Made by a program: the position numbers and the translations under genes. Of a DNA stretch of 64,000 bases, positions 11,581-23,029 are shown in pieces (the first letter of the stretch is position 1; every line of letters starts with the position of its first letter). A model generated the notes under the pieces. That model had not been told where the DNA came from, did no database searches, and saw only the letters and a list, made by a program, of their open reading frames with translations. This DNA is from Hydrangea macrophylla (Eukaryota; Streptophyta; Magnoliopsida; Cornales; Hydrangeaceae): positions 47,021,155 to 47,085,154 of the forward strand of contig CM066994.1 in the NCBI GenBank assembly GCA_033977485.1. Reading direction: 5' to 3'.

Positions 11581-12108
11581 TGATTAATTGTTAATCTCCT
11601 AATCCTATGATCCTCGAGCGAGCCAAGGCTTCTCATCTACGATCTGCTCCTAAGAAGCGTGTACGTGTGTAGCACGTGGAAGGCTTCAGTCAACTTTTTC
11701 TCATACAATGAGAAATCTTGACTACATTGCTTCTATTTAAAAACTTCAGATACAAAATTGACGCAGTTGAAATTGCATGGACTAAAATGAGACATGCATC
11801 AAGCCTTGATTTATTTTTAATTTTTTTTTTTTATAACAGGTGGAAAGAGATTTAGTTGTAATTATTGGAGATAATCCAAAAAAAATAAATAAAAGAATAA
11901 CATTATGCTTCCCAAATTTTGTGTCCCAAAAATGTTTCCCATCACATATGACAGTGAGACCACACTCAATAATGGTGGAACCATTTTAACATCCTCCACA
12001 AAAAATGGAAATTCTAGTCAAAAGCTATCCAAAATAAACTTTTTTAGTATTAGGTCCAACCCTTTTTTTTAATTTTAATTTTTTTTATATAATTTTAATG
12101 AAAAGTCC
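11581..12108. other. Non-coding AT-rich stretch with a MITE-like end
   Basis: GAATAACATTATGCTTCCCAAA at about 11894 matches the right-end sequence of the 181-bp MITE at 8655-8835, so a truncated relative probably starts here. No gene is seen. Confidence 0.45.
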
Positions 12109-12214
12109 ACATGTTGTAAAAGTTATGTGAAATTTACATAAAAAAAAGCTTGACTAAGTTAAGTGAAATTTCACATGAAAAATTATGTGAAATTTCACAT
12201 AACTTTTAAAACAT
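12109..12214. repeat. Fold-back repeat
   Basis: CATGTTGTAAAAGTTATGTG (about 12109) and CACATAACTTTTAAAACAT (about 12194) are inverted. Two further copies of the GTGAAATTTCACAT palindrome lie between them (12162 and 12190). This is MITE-like, with no target duplication identified. Confidence 0.5.
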
Positions 12215-12604
12215 AAGTACTTGATCCGATTAAATTTCACTACTCATGGAGTTTTGACCAAAATGAAAAATGGGTTGTCCTTTAAACTTAACAAGTCTAA
12301 AATGAGAGATCTTTTACTTTATTTCTACAAAGAAAATCAAGTGAGCCAACCAGCACAGACTTTAGAATTTGTTAATGTATGTAGGTTAAAAATTATCTTA
12401 TATCCATATACAGTATATGTTAACAGATATGTCTACGTCTATGTAATTTATTAAATTTAGTAGATACATTTATTATACTAAGATACATACCTTAAATAAT
12501 ATCTTTCTCATCTTTAATTATATCGATTTAAAGTTATTTTTTTCTTTCTAGGGAAATTTTGTGATAAACGCCTTAAAATTAGTGTATAGTTTGTAAAGCC
12601 CAAC

Positions 12605-13946
12605 TGATCAGAAAAGAACAAATCCTATTTATACGCCTTAACGCGCATTTGTTAGTACCTTTTTATCCTGTTTTTGTATATTTTTACTTCGTTTTCTATT
12701 TTCTGACAGGTTTTGGAAGAAATCAAGTATATCAGGCTAAACAGGGTGAAAAAGCAGAAGAAAAGAAGCTGAAAAAGCCAAGTCGCTCGCGCGAGCCGCG
12801 CTCCCGAAAACCTAGAAATCGCTCGCGCGATCCGCGCGCGCGAGGTGCCAAATGTCGCGCTCGCGCGGTCCGCGCGAGCGAGATGTACAAAAAGTAAAGT
12901 TGCGTATTTCAGTATAATGAAGACTCCTGTGCAAACGAGACTTCCTAACTGCGTCCAGATTGTAAAATATATCAGTTTCAGTTCGTTTCGGGTTAGGAGA
13001 GCTTCCAAAACTTGCCCAAAATCTATATATACCCTATTTTACTTCAATTAAAGGGTTGCAAAATATTATACACACAATATACAACCATACTTTCAGCCAT
13101 TGAAGGGAGGAAAGCAAGGAGAAGAAGAAGAAGACCAAGGATTCCCATGGCCTCCTCCATCAACTACTTACCGATCTCCACTTCCATGGCAGCTTAGGCA
13201 TAGATCTAGGGTTTCAATGAAACCTTAGCCAAGTAATAGGGTTTTATTTATGTTTTTCTTTTAGTTTTATTATGTATGGATGACAGTTACATGTTGCGAG
13301 AATTTTTATAAATAAATCGTGCTTCTAATTGATTAAATCGTTACTTTCAAAATCTATTCTTGTCTTAGATCTATTTTGACTGTGATGTGCTCAATGATCT
13401 ATATTTGCTGTGCTTGTATGGATTATTTACATGTAATGGTGCTTTATTGAATTGTGCTATCAAGTATCCGAATAGTCCATGCCTAGATTAGACGGATTAC
13501 ACCACAACCCTAGTTTAGTGTGGTACAATTCGTGCTAACCGAAGATGAATTATGTTGGTGCTTGAACCATAGTTATTTTCTTGACGGAGGAATTGGGCTT
13601 GTAGCTATAATTCCCCATTATCATCCAACTTAATAATCTAATTGACTGCATAAATATTCATATTATGAAGCTAGTGGTGGATTTGCAATCCTAGGTTCCT
13701 TTAAACATATTCATTAAAAACAACTATTTTAATCGCTTTCATAATTTAGATTTATTTTTATGTTCTTTGTTTAATTCAAATTAAAATTCAAAATCCGTTT
13801 TTCTTAACTAACTAAATTAGGTTTTAAAAATTAAACTGTGTAGTATTCAATCTCTGTGGGTTCGACCATTACTTCCACACTGCAAATCTTTTGAAAGTAA
13901 AGCATAAATTAAGCACACTTTTATATCTTGATTCTGACAAAGATCA
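12605..13946 (+). repeat. 5' LTR of the gypsy element (1342 bp)
   Basis: It starts TGATCAGAA and ends AAAGATCA. A TATA box (TATATATA, 13024-13031) lies mid-LTR after a GC island of CTCGCGCGA-type words (about 12780-12890). The 3' copy at 21592 begins TGATCGGAA. Short open frames here are LTR sequence, not genes. Confidence 0.92.
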
Positions 13947-13951
13947 ATTTT

Positions 13952-13970
13952 TGGCGCCGTTGCCGGGGAT
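13952..13970 (+). other. Primer-binding site, tRNA-Asp
   Basis: TGGCGCCGTTGCCGGGGAT starts 5 bases after the LTR. It is complementary to the 3' end of plant tRNA-Asp, the primer used by Athila-group elements. Confidence 0.9.
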
Positions 13971-14462
13971 TGCAAATTACTACCTTTAGTTTTAGAATCT
14001 TAGTTTAGTTAATTCGTAAATATTAGAGTAGGTACTAATTTTCTTATTTTCCGTTTTTGATTTTTAGTTACTAACTTTTCTTTTTTTTTTTATAGGTTAT
14101 CGAGTCATCAAGTTCCAACGTTTCCGAGTGGAGTAGCTAATTACATCAAAGGAGCTTACGCAAATAAAAAAAAAAATTAAAAAAAAAAAATCAAGTAATT
14201 TGCTTCCTTTGAAATTCGCTTCAAACCACTGTAAGTCAAGGCGCTATGACGCAATTACTTGCATTAGGTTAGTTGTGGAGTGAACACTGCATTAGCTAGG
14301 AAACCCGGGGCGCTGGGATTGACGTGGTCATTGCATTACAGGATAATATTCATGCATCATAGTAGTACTGTGTGCTTGCTTGTCGTCTTATTTGCGTGAT
14401 TGCTATTTGTTTCTTTTGTTAAGTCAGTCTTTGTTTTTAGTTTTTTTTCTTTATTTTAGTTT

Positions 14463-17144
14463 ATGTTAGGTACACGTTCAAATAAACCAGAATTAAAATC
14501 TTTCAATCTTGAACTTGAACGTACCTTAAGAACTAGTAAGTCCACAACCCAAGCTTCTAGAGCTAGGTTGCAAGACGACGAATCAACTCCGATTCCGTCG
14601 TCATTGTTTGAGGCCGAAATTCAAAGTACCCGTGAACGGTTAAGGAAAACTCGAACTTTTAAAATCGAACCGATTAAAATGGTTGACGGTGGAAATGACA
14701 ATAACAACCAAAATAACGACGGTGTTAATATGAATAGCCTTAATATACCACCACCTCCTCCACTTATAAATTATTTTATTCCTACTACTTACACGCCACA
14801 TGCCGGTATCGAATTACCGGAGGCGACGGCATCTCACTTTGAGATAAAGTCGTCTACGATCTCGCTACTTCCTTCTTTCCATGGCCGTCTGAATGAAGAT
14901 CCATATCAACACTTAGGAGATTTTCAGGCTATATGTTCTACTTTGAAAATCCAAAACTTAAATGATGATGAATTAAAATTGCGGCTCTTTCCATTTTCTT
15001 TAAGAGACAAAGCTAAGTATTGGCTCCAATCTTTAGAGCCAAACACAATTAAAACTTGGGAAGCCTTATATACCGCATTTTTACAAAAGTTTTTCCCTAT
15101 TATGCGTACAAATCAGATAAGGAAATCAATAACTAATTTTGTAATGCAAGATGGGGAAACACTTTATGACACGTGGGAGAAATTTAAAGAATTATTACGC
15201 TCGTGTCCACATCATCAGGTTCCTAAGTGGCAGTTGGTACAGGTTTTCTATGAGGGACTTATTCCCTCTGTCCGTAATACCGTCGATGCCGTTTGTGCGG
15301 GAACTTTCCTACACAAAAGCGCCGACGAGGCCTGGAAAATTTTTGAAACTTTAAGCGAGAACTCGATGCATCAGGCTGTATCGGTACGTTCAGAAGGATA
15401 TCTTCCTCCACCCAAACGAGAGGTGAAGTTTGAGTCGAGTCATTCTATTGAATTTCAAGAATTATCTAAAAAACTTGACCGACTTATGACAATGAATCAA
15501 GCGACAACCGCACCCGCTCATGAAGTGTGTCAACTATGTTCTGATCCGTCACATTCTATCCTTGCATGTCCTTCTGCATCTCAATTTCCGGAATTCGTGG
15601 AGCAACACATTAATTCTATTCAACAATACCCACGAAATAATTATAATTCGACTACTAATAATCCGGATGCGCCATGGAGAAACCATCCTAACTTCTTGTG
15701 GAAAAATAATAATAATAATCCTAATGAGGCGACTAATTTTCCTAATGCATATAGACCTCAGTTTCAACCTAATCAATACCAACAACCGCCTCCTAATCCG
15801 AACCCTCCAAGGGGTAACGTTTTTGAGGAAAAGGTGTTGGCGTCCCTTAATAAAATTGAAACACAAGTCCAAGCACAGGCACAAATAGTGCACTCTCATA
15901 CACAATCCATTAAGAAGCTTGAATCCCAAATGGGACAAATAGCTACTGCGGTGAGTCGTAGAAACGAGGAAAAGTTGCCTGCGCAAACTATTCAAAATCC
16001 TAAGGGACAATATGAGATTAAGGGGTCAAGTGAACAAGTAAACGCCGTATCGACTAGGACGACTATTCGGGAAGACGAAGTTGTTAAGATTCCGGATCAA
16101 AATGACATTAACTTGAATAAGGAGGGTGAGGAGAGTAGAATTCAAAAAGATAAAGAACCGGTCCCAACTAATTACATTCCAAAGTTACCTTTTCCACCTA
16201 ATGTTGAGGAACCGTCTCATCTTTCAAAGAAAAAGTCAAAAGTCGAAGATATACTCGAGGTATTTAAACAAGTTAAAATTAATATTCCATTCCTCGATGC
16301 AATTAAGCAAATTCCCGCTTATGCTAAATGTTTAAAAGACCTTTGTACACAAAAGTGCAAACTACGCAGTCATACTCCTAAAAAGGTCTTCCTCACGGAA
16401 AAAGTAAGCTCAATTTTTCAACACGCTCCTCCGAAGTATAAGGATCCCGGTACGCCTACGATTTCATGTGTCATAGGTGACACTGTCATTCATAGGGCTC
16501 TCCTTGACTTAGGTGCTAGTGTTAACCTCTTACCCTATCATGTCTATAAACAACTAGGTCTAGGTGAACTTAAGCCCACGGCCGCTACTATTCAATTAGC
16601 GGATCGTTCTGTCAAAATACCTAGAGGAATCGTCGAAGACGTCCTAGTAAAAGTTGATCAATGTTTCTATCCCGTTGATTTTATGGTCCTTGACACCGAA
16701 TCGGTGCTAGATGCTAGAAAATACACTCCTATTATTCTTGGTCGTCCATTCTTAGCCACGGCTAACGCACGTGTTAATTGTCGAACAGGGGTAATGAAAG
16801 TGTCGTTCGGGAACTTGAAATTAAAATTAAATGTTTTTAATGCGGCTGATCAACCTCCAAAGGACGATGAATACTTAAGTGTTGAGGGTAATGAGGTTAG
16901 AAGAACTGTTGAACCTAATAAAATAATAAATAGCAATGAGGGGAATAATACGGTGAGTGATGAGCGGATGAATTTGAATACAACAGACTCTAACGATGAA
17001 TTTACTCGAAAGGTGAAAAATCGACTTGAATATAATCAGGATGAACCGTCGATTGAATTAATTCGAAGCGTCATGCTTTCAACTTACCATCGGTCTTTTC
17101 TTGACATCTTAAAGGGTTCACAGTCCGAGTTACGGCCTCCATGA
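14463..17144 (+). CDS. Gag-protease polyprotein of the gypsy element (893 aa)
   Basis: One uninterrupted ORF. Residues about 120-215 form the capsid-like Retrotrans_gag domain (LRLFPFSLRDKAKYWLQSL, then W..L...FL.KFFP). A CCHC knuckle (CQLCSDPSHSILAC) lies near residues 357-370, followed by Asn/Pro/Gln-rich linkers (about 380-450) and a retropepsin-like domain with DLGASVNLLP near residue 683 and ILGRPFL near 760. DLGA instead of DTGA is normal for Athila-type proteases. The product would form virus-like particles and cleave itself in the cytoplasm. The ORF ends about 130 residues after the protease without entering reverse transcriptase. That reading frame has stayed open despite the loss of pol. 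Confidence 0.9.
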   Translation: MLGTRSNKPELKSFNLELERTLRTSKSTTQASRARLQDDESTPIPSSLFEAEIQSTRERLRKTRTFKIEPIKMVDGGNDNNNQNNDGVNMNSLNIPPPPPLINYFIPTTYTPHAGIELPEATASHFEIKSSTISLLPSFHGRLNEDPYQHLGDFQAICSTLKIQNLNDDELKLRLFPFSLRDKAKYWLQSLEPNTIKTWEALYTAFLQKFFPIMRTNQIRKSITNFVMQDGETLYDTWEKFKELLRSCPHHQVPKWQLVQVFYEGLIPSVRNTVDAVCAGTFLHKSADEAWKIFETLSENSMHQAVSVRSEGYLPPPKREVKFESSHSIEFQELSKKLDRLMTMNQATTAPAHEVCQLCSDPSHSILACPSASQFPEFVEQHINSIQQYPRNNYNSTTNNPDAPWRNHPNFLWKNNNNNPNEATNFPNAYRPQFQPNQYQQPPPNPNPPRGNVFEEKVLASLNKIETQVQAQAQIVHSHTQSIKKLESQMGQIATAVSRRNEEKLPAQTIQNPKGQYEIKGSSEQVNAVSTRTTIREDEVVKIPDQNDINLNKEGEESRIQKDKEPVPTNYIPKLPFPPNVEEPSHLSKKKSKVEDILEVFKQVKINIPFLDAIKQIPAYAKCLKDLCTQKCKLRSHTPKKVFLTEKVSSIFQHAPPKYKDPGTPTISCVIGDTVIHRALLDLGASVNLLPYHVYKQLGLGELKPTAATIQLADRSVKIPRGIVEDVLVKVDQCFYPVDFMVLDTESVLDARKYTPIILGRPFLATANARVNCRTGVMKVSFGNLKLKLNVFNAADQPPKDDEYLSVEGNEVRRTVEPNKIINSNEGNNTVSDERMNLNTTDSNDEFTRKVKNRLEYNQDEPSIELIRSVMLSTYHRSFLDILKGSQSELRPP

Positions 17145-17449
17145 TTCTTGAGCTTGAATGGTCTAGCTAAAGACGTAAAAGTTAGCGCTTCTTGGGAGGC
17201 AACCCAAGCTTGATTTCGTCTGTTTCTTTGATTTTTGGATGTTTTTGAGTTGTTTTGGTCAGTCTTAGAGTTTTTCTGGACAGGTTTGGGGGTCGAAATT
17301 AATTTATTTTAATATTACATACATAATTTTAGCCAAAAAATGAAAAAAACTCAACTCGCGCGCGCGATCCGCTCGCGCGAGGCCTCGCTCGCGCGGTCCG
17401 CTGGCGCGAGTTTGTGCCTTAGGCGTTTTTCCTTGCTTTTTCTTATATG
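17145..17449 (+). other. Gypsy region after gag-protease, with GC island
   Basis: It contains TTGGGAGGCAACCCAA (about 17194-17209, a short hairpin). A GC island at 17352-17411 repeats the CTCGCGCG / GCGCGAG words of the LTR. Nothing codes here. Confidence 0.6.
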
Positions 17450-17454
17450 ATGCT

Positions 17455-19248
17455 TGTAGTAACCCGTGTTTTCATGTTTGAATTGACGATTTAGACTTCG
17501 TGTGCGATTTTAGCGAAAATTGGTCACAGGGGTATTTTGGTCATTTTTTCAATTTTATAAGTCATGGACTAAAAATATATTTTTTTGGGAAAAGTTGCGT
17601 GAGATTTGGTATTCGTGTTGGAAGTTAAGATTTTTCGAGTCATATTTAAAATTAACTCTAATATTTTCTCTTTTAATTTTAACAGTAGCAGAATTTTGTT
17701 TTTAGATTTTTGTTAGGAAAACGAAGGAAATTTAAGATTCTGCACGCGTTGTCCCAAGCAAAACTCGATTCTGCACACTTTTCGTCTAATGCAATTTTCT
17801 CAGATTCTGCACCGTTTGGGCAGAAAACGAGGATTACAGTAGCAGAGAAAGTATATTAGAAATTAAATCTAATATTTTCTCTTTTAATAATTAGATTGTT
17901 AGGCCATTATGTTTGGTTATTTATACACTAATATTAGTGGAGCTATATGTGCATTAGTGTATGTTTACATCATCTTGCATATTCCTTATAAACTACCAAT
18001 TAATTAGAAGTTAGTGGTTAATAATTAGATTGTTAGGCCATTATGTTTGGTTATTTATACACTAATATTAGTGGAGCTATATGTGCATTAGTGTATGTTT
18101 ACATCATCTTGCATATTCCTTATAAACTACCAATTAATTAGAAGTTAGTGGTTAATAATTAGATTGTTAGGCCATTATGTTTGGTTATTTATACACTAAT
18201 ATTAGTGGAGTTATATGTGCATTAGTGTATGTTTACATCATCTTGCATATTCCTTATAAACTACCAATTAATTAGAAGTTAGTGGTTAATAATTAGATTG
18301 TTAGGCCATTATGTTTGGTTATTTATACACTAATATTAGTGGAGTTATATGTGCATTAGTGTATGTTTACATCATCTTGCATATTCCTTATAAACTACCC
18401 ATTAATTAGAAGTTAGTGGTTAATAAGTGGATTGTTAGGCCATTGTCTCCAAGTGGAAGCTTGGCTATTTATACACTCACATACTCTCTCAAACATACAC
18501 ATTCTACACTTCTAGCATAGAGAGCTTGAAAGAGTCACACAGAGAGAGATTTATATATATACACACACAATTATAGATATACATACACCTCGAGTTAGAA
18601 GAAGAAGAAGAAGAAGAAGAGAAGTGTTTGGGAGTTGCTCAACATCATTTATAGGTACCGGGTTGTGTACAATATGCTTTCTAAATTCTCCGGAGTATTT
18701 CTTTGTTATCTCTACTTGTACTCTTTTTGCAGTTATGTTGTGTTTTCATTTGGAATCAATGAGTATGTGTTTATTGCTAAGTGCTATGGGACTAAAGGGT
18801 CATGAGCAAGGAGCACCTACCAACAGTCCAACAGGCCTCAGGGACCGACGTACTGGAGACGGGTGAGGTGAGGTGAGGTGTCTCTTGCTATGTGATCAAG
18901 AGGAACCTGGTATGATGCTATTGGTATGAGCGTTTGGGTAGTGTGAGCAGTTGGGTTGTGAGACTGGTCAATTGATTTGATGTCATTCTATGTATTTGAT
19001 TGTCATTATCCTTTTGAGCCTTTATTATTCATGTCATATTGTATACTTCCCGGTATGGTTTTTAGATGCAGGCAGTGCCGGTAACCGAAGCCTAGAAGGG
19101 AGATAAGGTTAAGGATGATATAGGAGATTCGTGGAGAATATGGACCTGCTGGGAGTTTTAAAGAAATTTTGTATTTTTATTTTAAAGAATCAAGTGTGAT
19201 TTATTTAATTTTTCAATGGAAATACACTTATTTTTGCGGGGCGTCACA
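17455..19248 (+). mobile_element. Solo LTR nested in the gypsy element (1794 bp)
   Basis: It begins TGTAGTAACCC and ends GGGGCGTCACA, typical borders of gypsy LTRs. The 5-bp flanks ATGCT (17450-17454 and 19249-19253) match perfectly. No internal region is present, so it is most likely the product of LTR-LTR recombination. It holds four 134-bp tandem repeats, a TATA-like box, and a leader-like region with a GAAGAAGAA tract (18598-18622). The 80-residue open frame near 18624 is LTR sequence. Confidence 0.9.
17890..18450 (+). repeat. 134-bp tandem repeats, four full copies plus part of a fifth
   Basis: The AGGCC landmark recurs at 17901, 18035, 18169, 18303 and 18437, exactly 134 apart. Units are nearly identical and each carries GGTTATTTATACACTAAT. 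The last, diverged unit carries GGCTATTTATACACTCAC (about 18461-18478), the likely working TATA box, followed by a CT/AC-rich leader. The array therefore stacks promoter-like segments upstream of transcription start. Confidence 0.93.
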
Positions 19249-19253
19249 ATGCT

Positions 19254-21573
19254 TCTGCTTCTTCTCGCGCCTGGTTTCGCGGGCGCGAGGGGGTCCCGCT
19301 GGCGAAAAAAAAAAAGATTAGGAATTCGCGCGCGCGACGGCCGCTTGCGCGGACCGCTCGCGCGATTCCCCGTTTTCTTGATGTTTTCTTTTGTTGTCTT
19401 ACCTATTTCCTCCCCACCTGTTCTAGTAATTTTTACTTTTCTATTTTTATTTCTTAGGTCCTTTTAGATCGAGTCATTTGTTATTTTTATAAGTTCTGGT
19501 TTTCTTTTCTTTTCTTTTATAGTTATTATCTTTTTGTCTTCATAGTTTTGTTCGGTCTTCTAGTTTATTTCGTTTCGTTTCGTTTAGTTTAGTTATAAAT
19601 CTTTTAGCTGCTTTTATTATTTTGTTTGTTTATTTTCTTTTATCAAGAGGTAACAGGTAACATTGAATTTTATTGCCATATTCATTTGTGTTCACCTGTT
19701 CTATGCTTGCCAAGATCAAGGTACTATCGTTCCTTATTTACCTACTCTCCTTTCTTTCGTTTTATTGTTTCATTGGGGACAATGAAAGGTTTAGGTTTGG
19801 GGGTATGCAGACACATGCACATTATATTGCAATTTTTCAATTATATTGCAATTTTCAAAATTTTTCAAAAGTTTTCGATAATTGTGCTTAAATAAACGAT
19901 GTCACCTACGGTTTTGCAACCTCTAGTCGATACTTTTTGATAGAGAACTTTGATTGTTATAGAATGATGAACATGAGATGATGTGATTAAATATTTACTG
20001 AAGTTATGATATGACGTGTTAAGTTATGTATTGTTTGAATCGTAGTTTTATATCATAGATTTGCACATAAACTTATGCACTGCACGTAGTTATTTGAATA
20101 CATGTTTGATGTGAACTATAATATGATTCGGATTTCTAGATAACACAAGGTGGAGACTAAACCCGGTGAGCTTTTGAGCCTATCTTTTCTTTTTAGAGGG
20201 TTATAAATACATTTGTGTTTGTCGAATTTCATTGAAATAGCGCATTAACTTGTTGTTTAGTCTCATTATTCTTGTTTTGGTTGATAGTCAAGTTAAAATA
20301 TTTGTTACCATGCTAAATAATCTTCCGTTGTAATGTTGAAGAAGCATATGACCATAGGACATGATTTTAGGCCCTCTTTGTTTACAGTCGACCGATAAAT
20401 GATAAATTTCCTTAGTTCGCCCCTTTGAGCCGTTAAAATGCCATTTTTCTTTAATTACCATTATCCTATTTTTGCTCCAATTTGGCCAACTTGGAGTTCA
20501 CCCCTGAAAGATTGATCAACTTTTTAGAGGTGTTAAGGCGATGTGTGATTGAGAAGAAGAAGAAAATAAGATGATGTTTGGGGTGGTTGCCTTGGTATTC
20601 AATGAATATTTGTTTCAAAAGCAACAAGGAGGAAAAGAATAGAGAAAAAGAAAAAAAAAAGAATAAGGTTGAAAAAAAAGAAACAGAAGGAGAAAAAATT
20701 GAAAGGAATGAAAAAAAGAGAATGAAAAGATGAAATTGGTAGAAGAGACGAATGAAAGAAATCGAACATGCCTTACAATGCCATTCTAAAACTACCTAAT
20801 GAATCATTTCTATCCTTTTTCATTATCTGAGCCATGTTACAACCTTTGAAAAGTCCTATTTGATCCTGGAAAACATGGTTTGGATATGTAAACGATGGGA
20901 GGGGGATTAAAACATGGTAATGACTAATTTTTCTTGATTGTTGGCATCCTATCCATGAGACTACTATTCTTTCGTGTCATGCGTCTTTTTCGAGTCATAT
21001 GTGAGCATTTCTCGTTTTGAAAACATATTTCCTTTACTCACATATATTAGAAAAATTACACATGTTTCTGAGTGTTTCATTTTAGAGTGTAATTAACATT
21101 GTGAGATTCGTAGTCGAGACATAGTCAATTGGTTATCCGAGTTATATTCCAAGTTCATGACATGCGCGTGTTCATTTGATTATCATATCACACACGTGCA
21201 ATTTTATGAGAAACTCTATTGATTTATACGATGCATGTGCTTGAGATTGCTTTTCATGACGTAGGTAGATGTTTGATTCCGTTTCTTCTTGTTCGTTATT
21301 CTATTTCAAATCATCGTTCTATGATAAGGAGTATTGGTTGTTTTGTTTTTCATTTGAATAAAACTTTTTAAATTTATAAGTTAATAAAGATGGTTGTGGG
21401 TGACTTGTTGACAAGAACCCTCACGAGACTTCACTTGTCCGACTAGGGACACCTAGAGGTTTAAAAGGCTTGTTGCATACGCTAAATGCAATCGTGATCC
21501 ATGCGAAAATGGAGTAGTTTTTTATTTTCTTAGTAGTTTAGTTTTTATTTTAGTTTTGCTCGAGGACTAGCAA
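19254..21573 (+). other. Gypsy 3' non-coding region
   Basis: There is a GC island with CTCGCGCG words at 19264-19372. GGGGACAATGAAAGGTTTAGG (about 19777-19797) and GGAGACTAAACCCGGTGAGC (about 20152-20171) are phrases usual in this group. A strongly purine-rich tract runs about 20625-20770, and GCTCGAGGACTAGCAAA (about 21559-21575) precedes the polypurine tract. No envelope-like ORF is seen. Confidence 0.6.
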
Positions 21574-21591
21574 AATGTAGGTTTGGGGGTG
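21574..21591 (+). other. Polypurine tract of the gypsy element
   Basis: A TAGGTTTGGGGGTG-type tract abuts the 3' LTR start (TGATCGG). It is the expected start site of plus-strand DNA synthesis. Confidence 0.8.
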
Positions 21592-22932
21592 TGATCGGAA
21601 GAGAACAAATCCTATTTATACGCCTTAACGCGCATTTGTTAGTACCTTTTTATCCTGTTTTTGTATATCTTTACTTCGTTTTCTATTTTCTGACAGGTTT
21701 TGGAAGAAATCAAGTATATCAGGCTAAACAGGGTGAAAAAGCAGAAGAAAAGAAGCTGAAAAAGCCAAGTCGCTCGCGCGAGCCGCGCACGCGAAAACTT
21801 AGAAATCGCTCGCGCGATCCGCGCGCGTGAGGTGCCAAATGTCGCGCTCGCGTGGTCCACGCGCGCGAGATGTACAAAAAGCAAAGTTGCGTATTTCAGT
21901 ATAATGAAGACTCCTGTGCAAACGAGACTTCCTAACTGCGTCCAGATTGTAAAATATATCAGTTTCAGTTCGTTTCGGGTTAGGAGAGCTTCCAAAACTT
22001 GCCCAAAATCTATATATACCCTATTTTACTTCAATTAAAGGGTTGCAAAATATTATACACACAATATACAACCATACTTTCAGCCATTGAAGGGAGGAAA
22101 GCAAGGAGAAGAAGAAGAAGACCAAGGATTCCCATGGCCTCCTCCATCAACTACTTGCCGATCTCCACTTCCATGGCAGCTTAGGCATAGATCTAGGGTT
22201 TCAATGAAACCTTAGCCAAGTAATAGGGTTTTATTTATGTTTTTCTTTTAGTTTTATTATGTATGGATGACAGTTACATGTTGCGAGAATTTTTATAAAT
22301 AAATCGTGCTTCTAATTGATTAAATCGTTACTTTCAAAATCTATTCTTGTCTTAGATCTATTTTGACTGTGATGTGCTCAATGATCTATATTTGCTGTGC
22401 TTGTATGGATTATTTACATGTAATGGTGCTTTATTGAATTGTGCTATCAAGTATCCGAATAGTCCATGCCTAGATTAGACGGATTACACCACAACCCTAG
22501 TTTAGTGTGGGACAATTCGTGCTAACCGAAGATGGATTATGTTGGTGCTTGAACCATAGTTATTTTCTTGACGGAGGAATTGGGCTTGTAGCTACAATTC
22601 CCCATTATCATCCAACTTAATAATCTAATTGAATGCATAAATATTCCTATTATGAAGCTAGTGGTGGATTTGCAATCCTAGGTTCCTTTAAACATATTCA
22701 TTAAAAACAACTATTTTAATCGCTTTCATAATTTAGATTTATTTTTATGTTCTTTGTTTAATTCAAATTAAAATTCAAAATCCGTTTTTCTTAACTAACT
22801 AAATTAGGTTTTAAAAATTAAACTGTGTAGTATTCAATCTCTGTGGGTTCGACCTTTACTTCCACACTGCAAATCTTTTGAAAGTAAAGCATAAGTTAAG
22901 CATACTTTTATATCTTGATTCTGACAACATCA
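21592..22932 (+). repeat. 3' LTR of the gypsy element (1341 bp)
   Basis: This is a direct copy of 12605-13946. Differences cluster in the GC island (about 21770-21870) and are otherwise scattered. It ends ACATCA before the CCAAC duplication. Confidence 0.92.
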
Positions 22933-23029
22933 CCAACAAAAGTTATTTTTTAATATAAACCCAAAGTGTTGATTTATTTTAAAGCTAAACCCCTTCTTTT
23001 TAATTTTTTTTTTGTTTTTTTATGACAAA

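Larger units (their letters stand above)
12605..22932 (+). mobile_element. Athila-like Ty3/gypsy retrotransposon, non-autonomous, 10.3 kb
   Basis: The LTRs at 12605-13946 and 21592-22932 are direct copies with few differences. The flanks CCAAC (12600-12604 and 22933-22937) form a perfect 5-bp duplication. A tRNA-Asp-type primer site, a polypurine tract and a single gag-protease ORF are present, while reverse transcriptase, RNase H and integrase are absent. After the ORF comes TTGGGAGGCAACCCAA, a phrase usual downstream of pol in this group, so pol seems to have been lost as a block. A solo LTR of another family later landed inside (17455-19248). The near-identical LTRs show recent movement, presumably with enzymes from a full-length relative. 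Confidence 0.92.

Noticed and set aside
12649..13197. Open frames in the gypsy LTR (repeated at 21591-22184)
   Set aside because: Identical frames occur in both LTRs around GC islands and the TATA box; no domain.
13952..13970. tRNA gene fragment
   Set aside because: Only the 3'-end complement is present next to an LTR; it is a primer-binding site.
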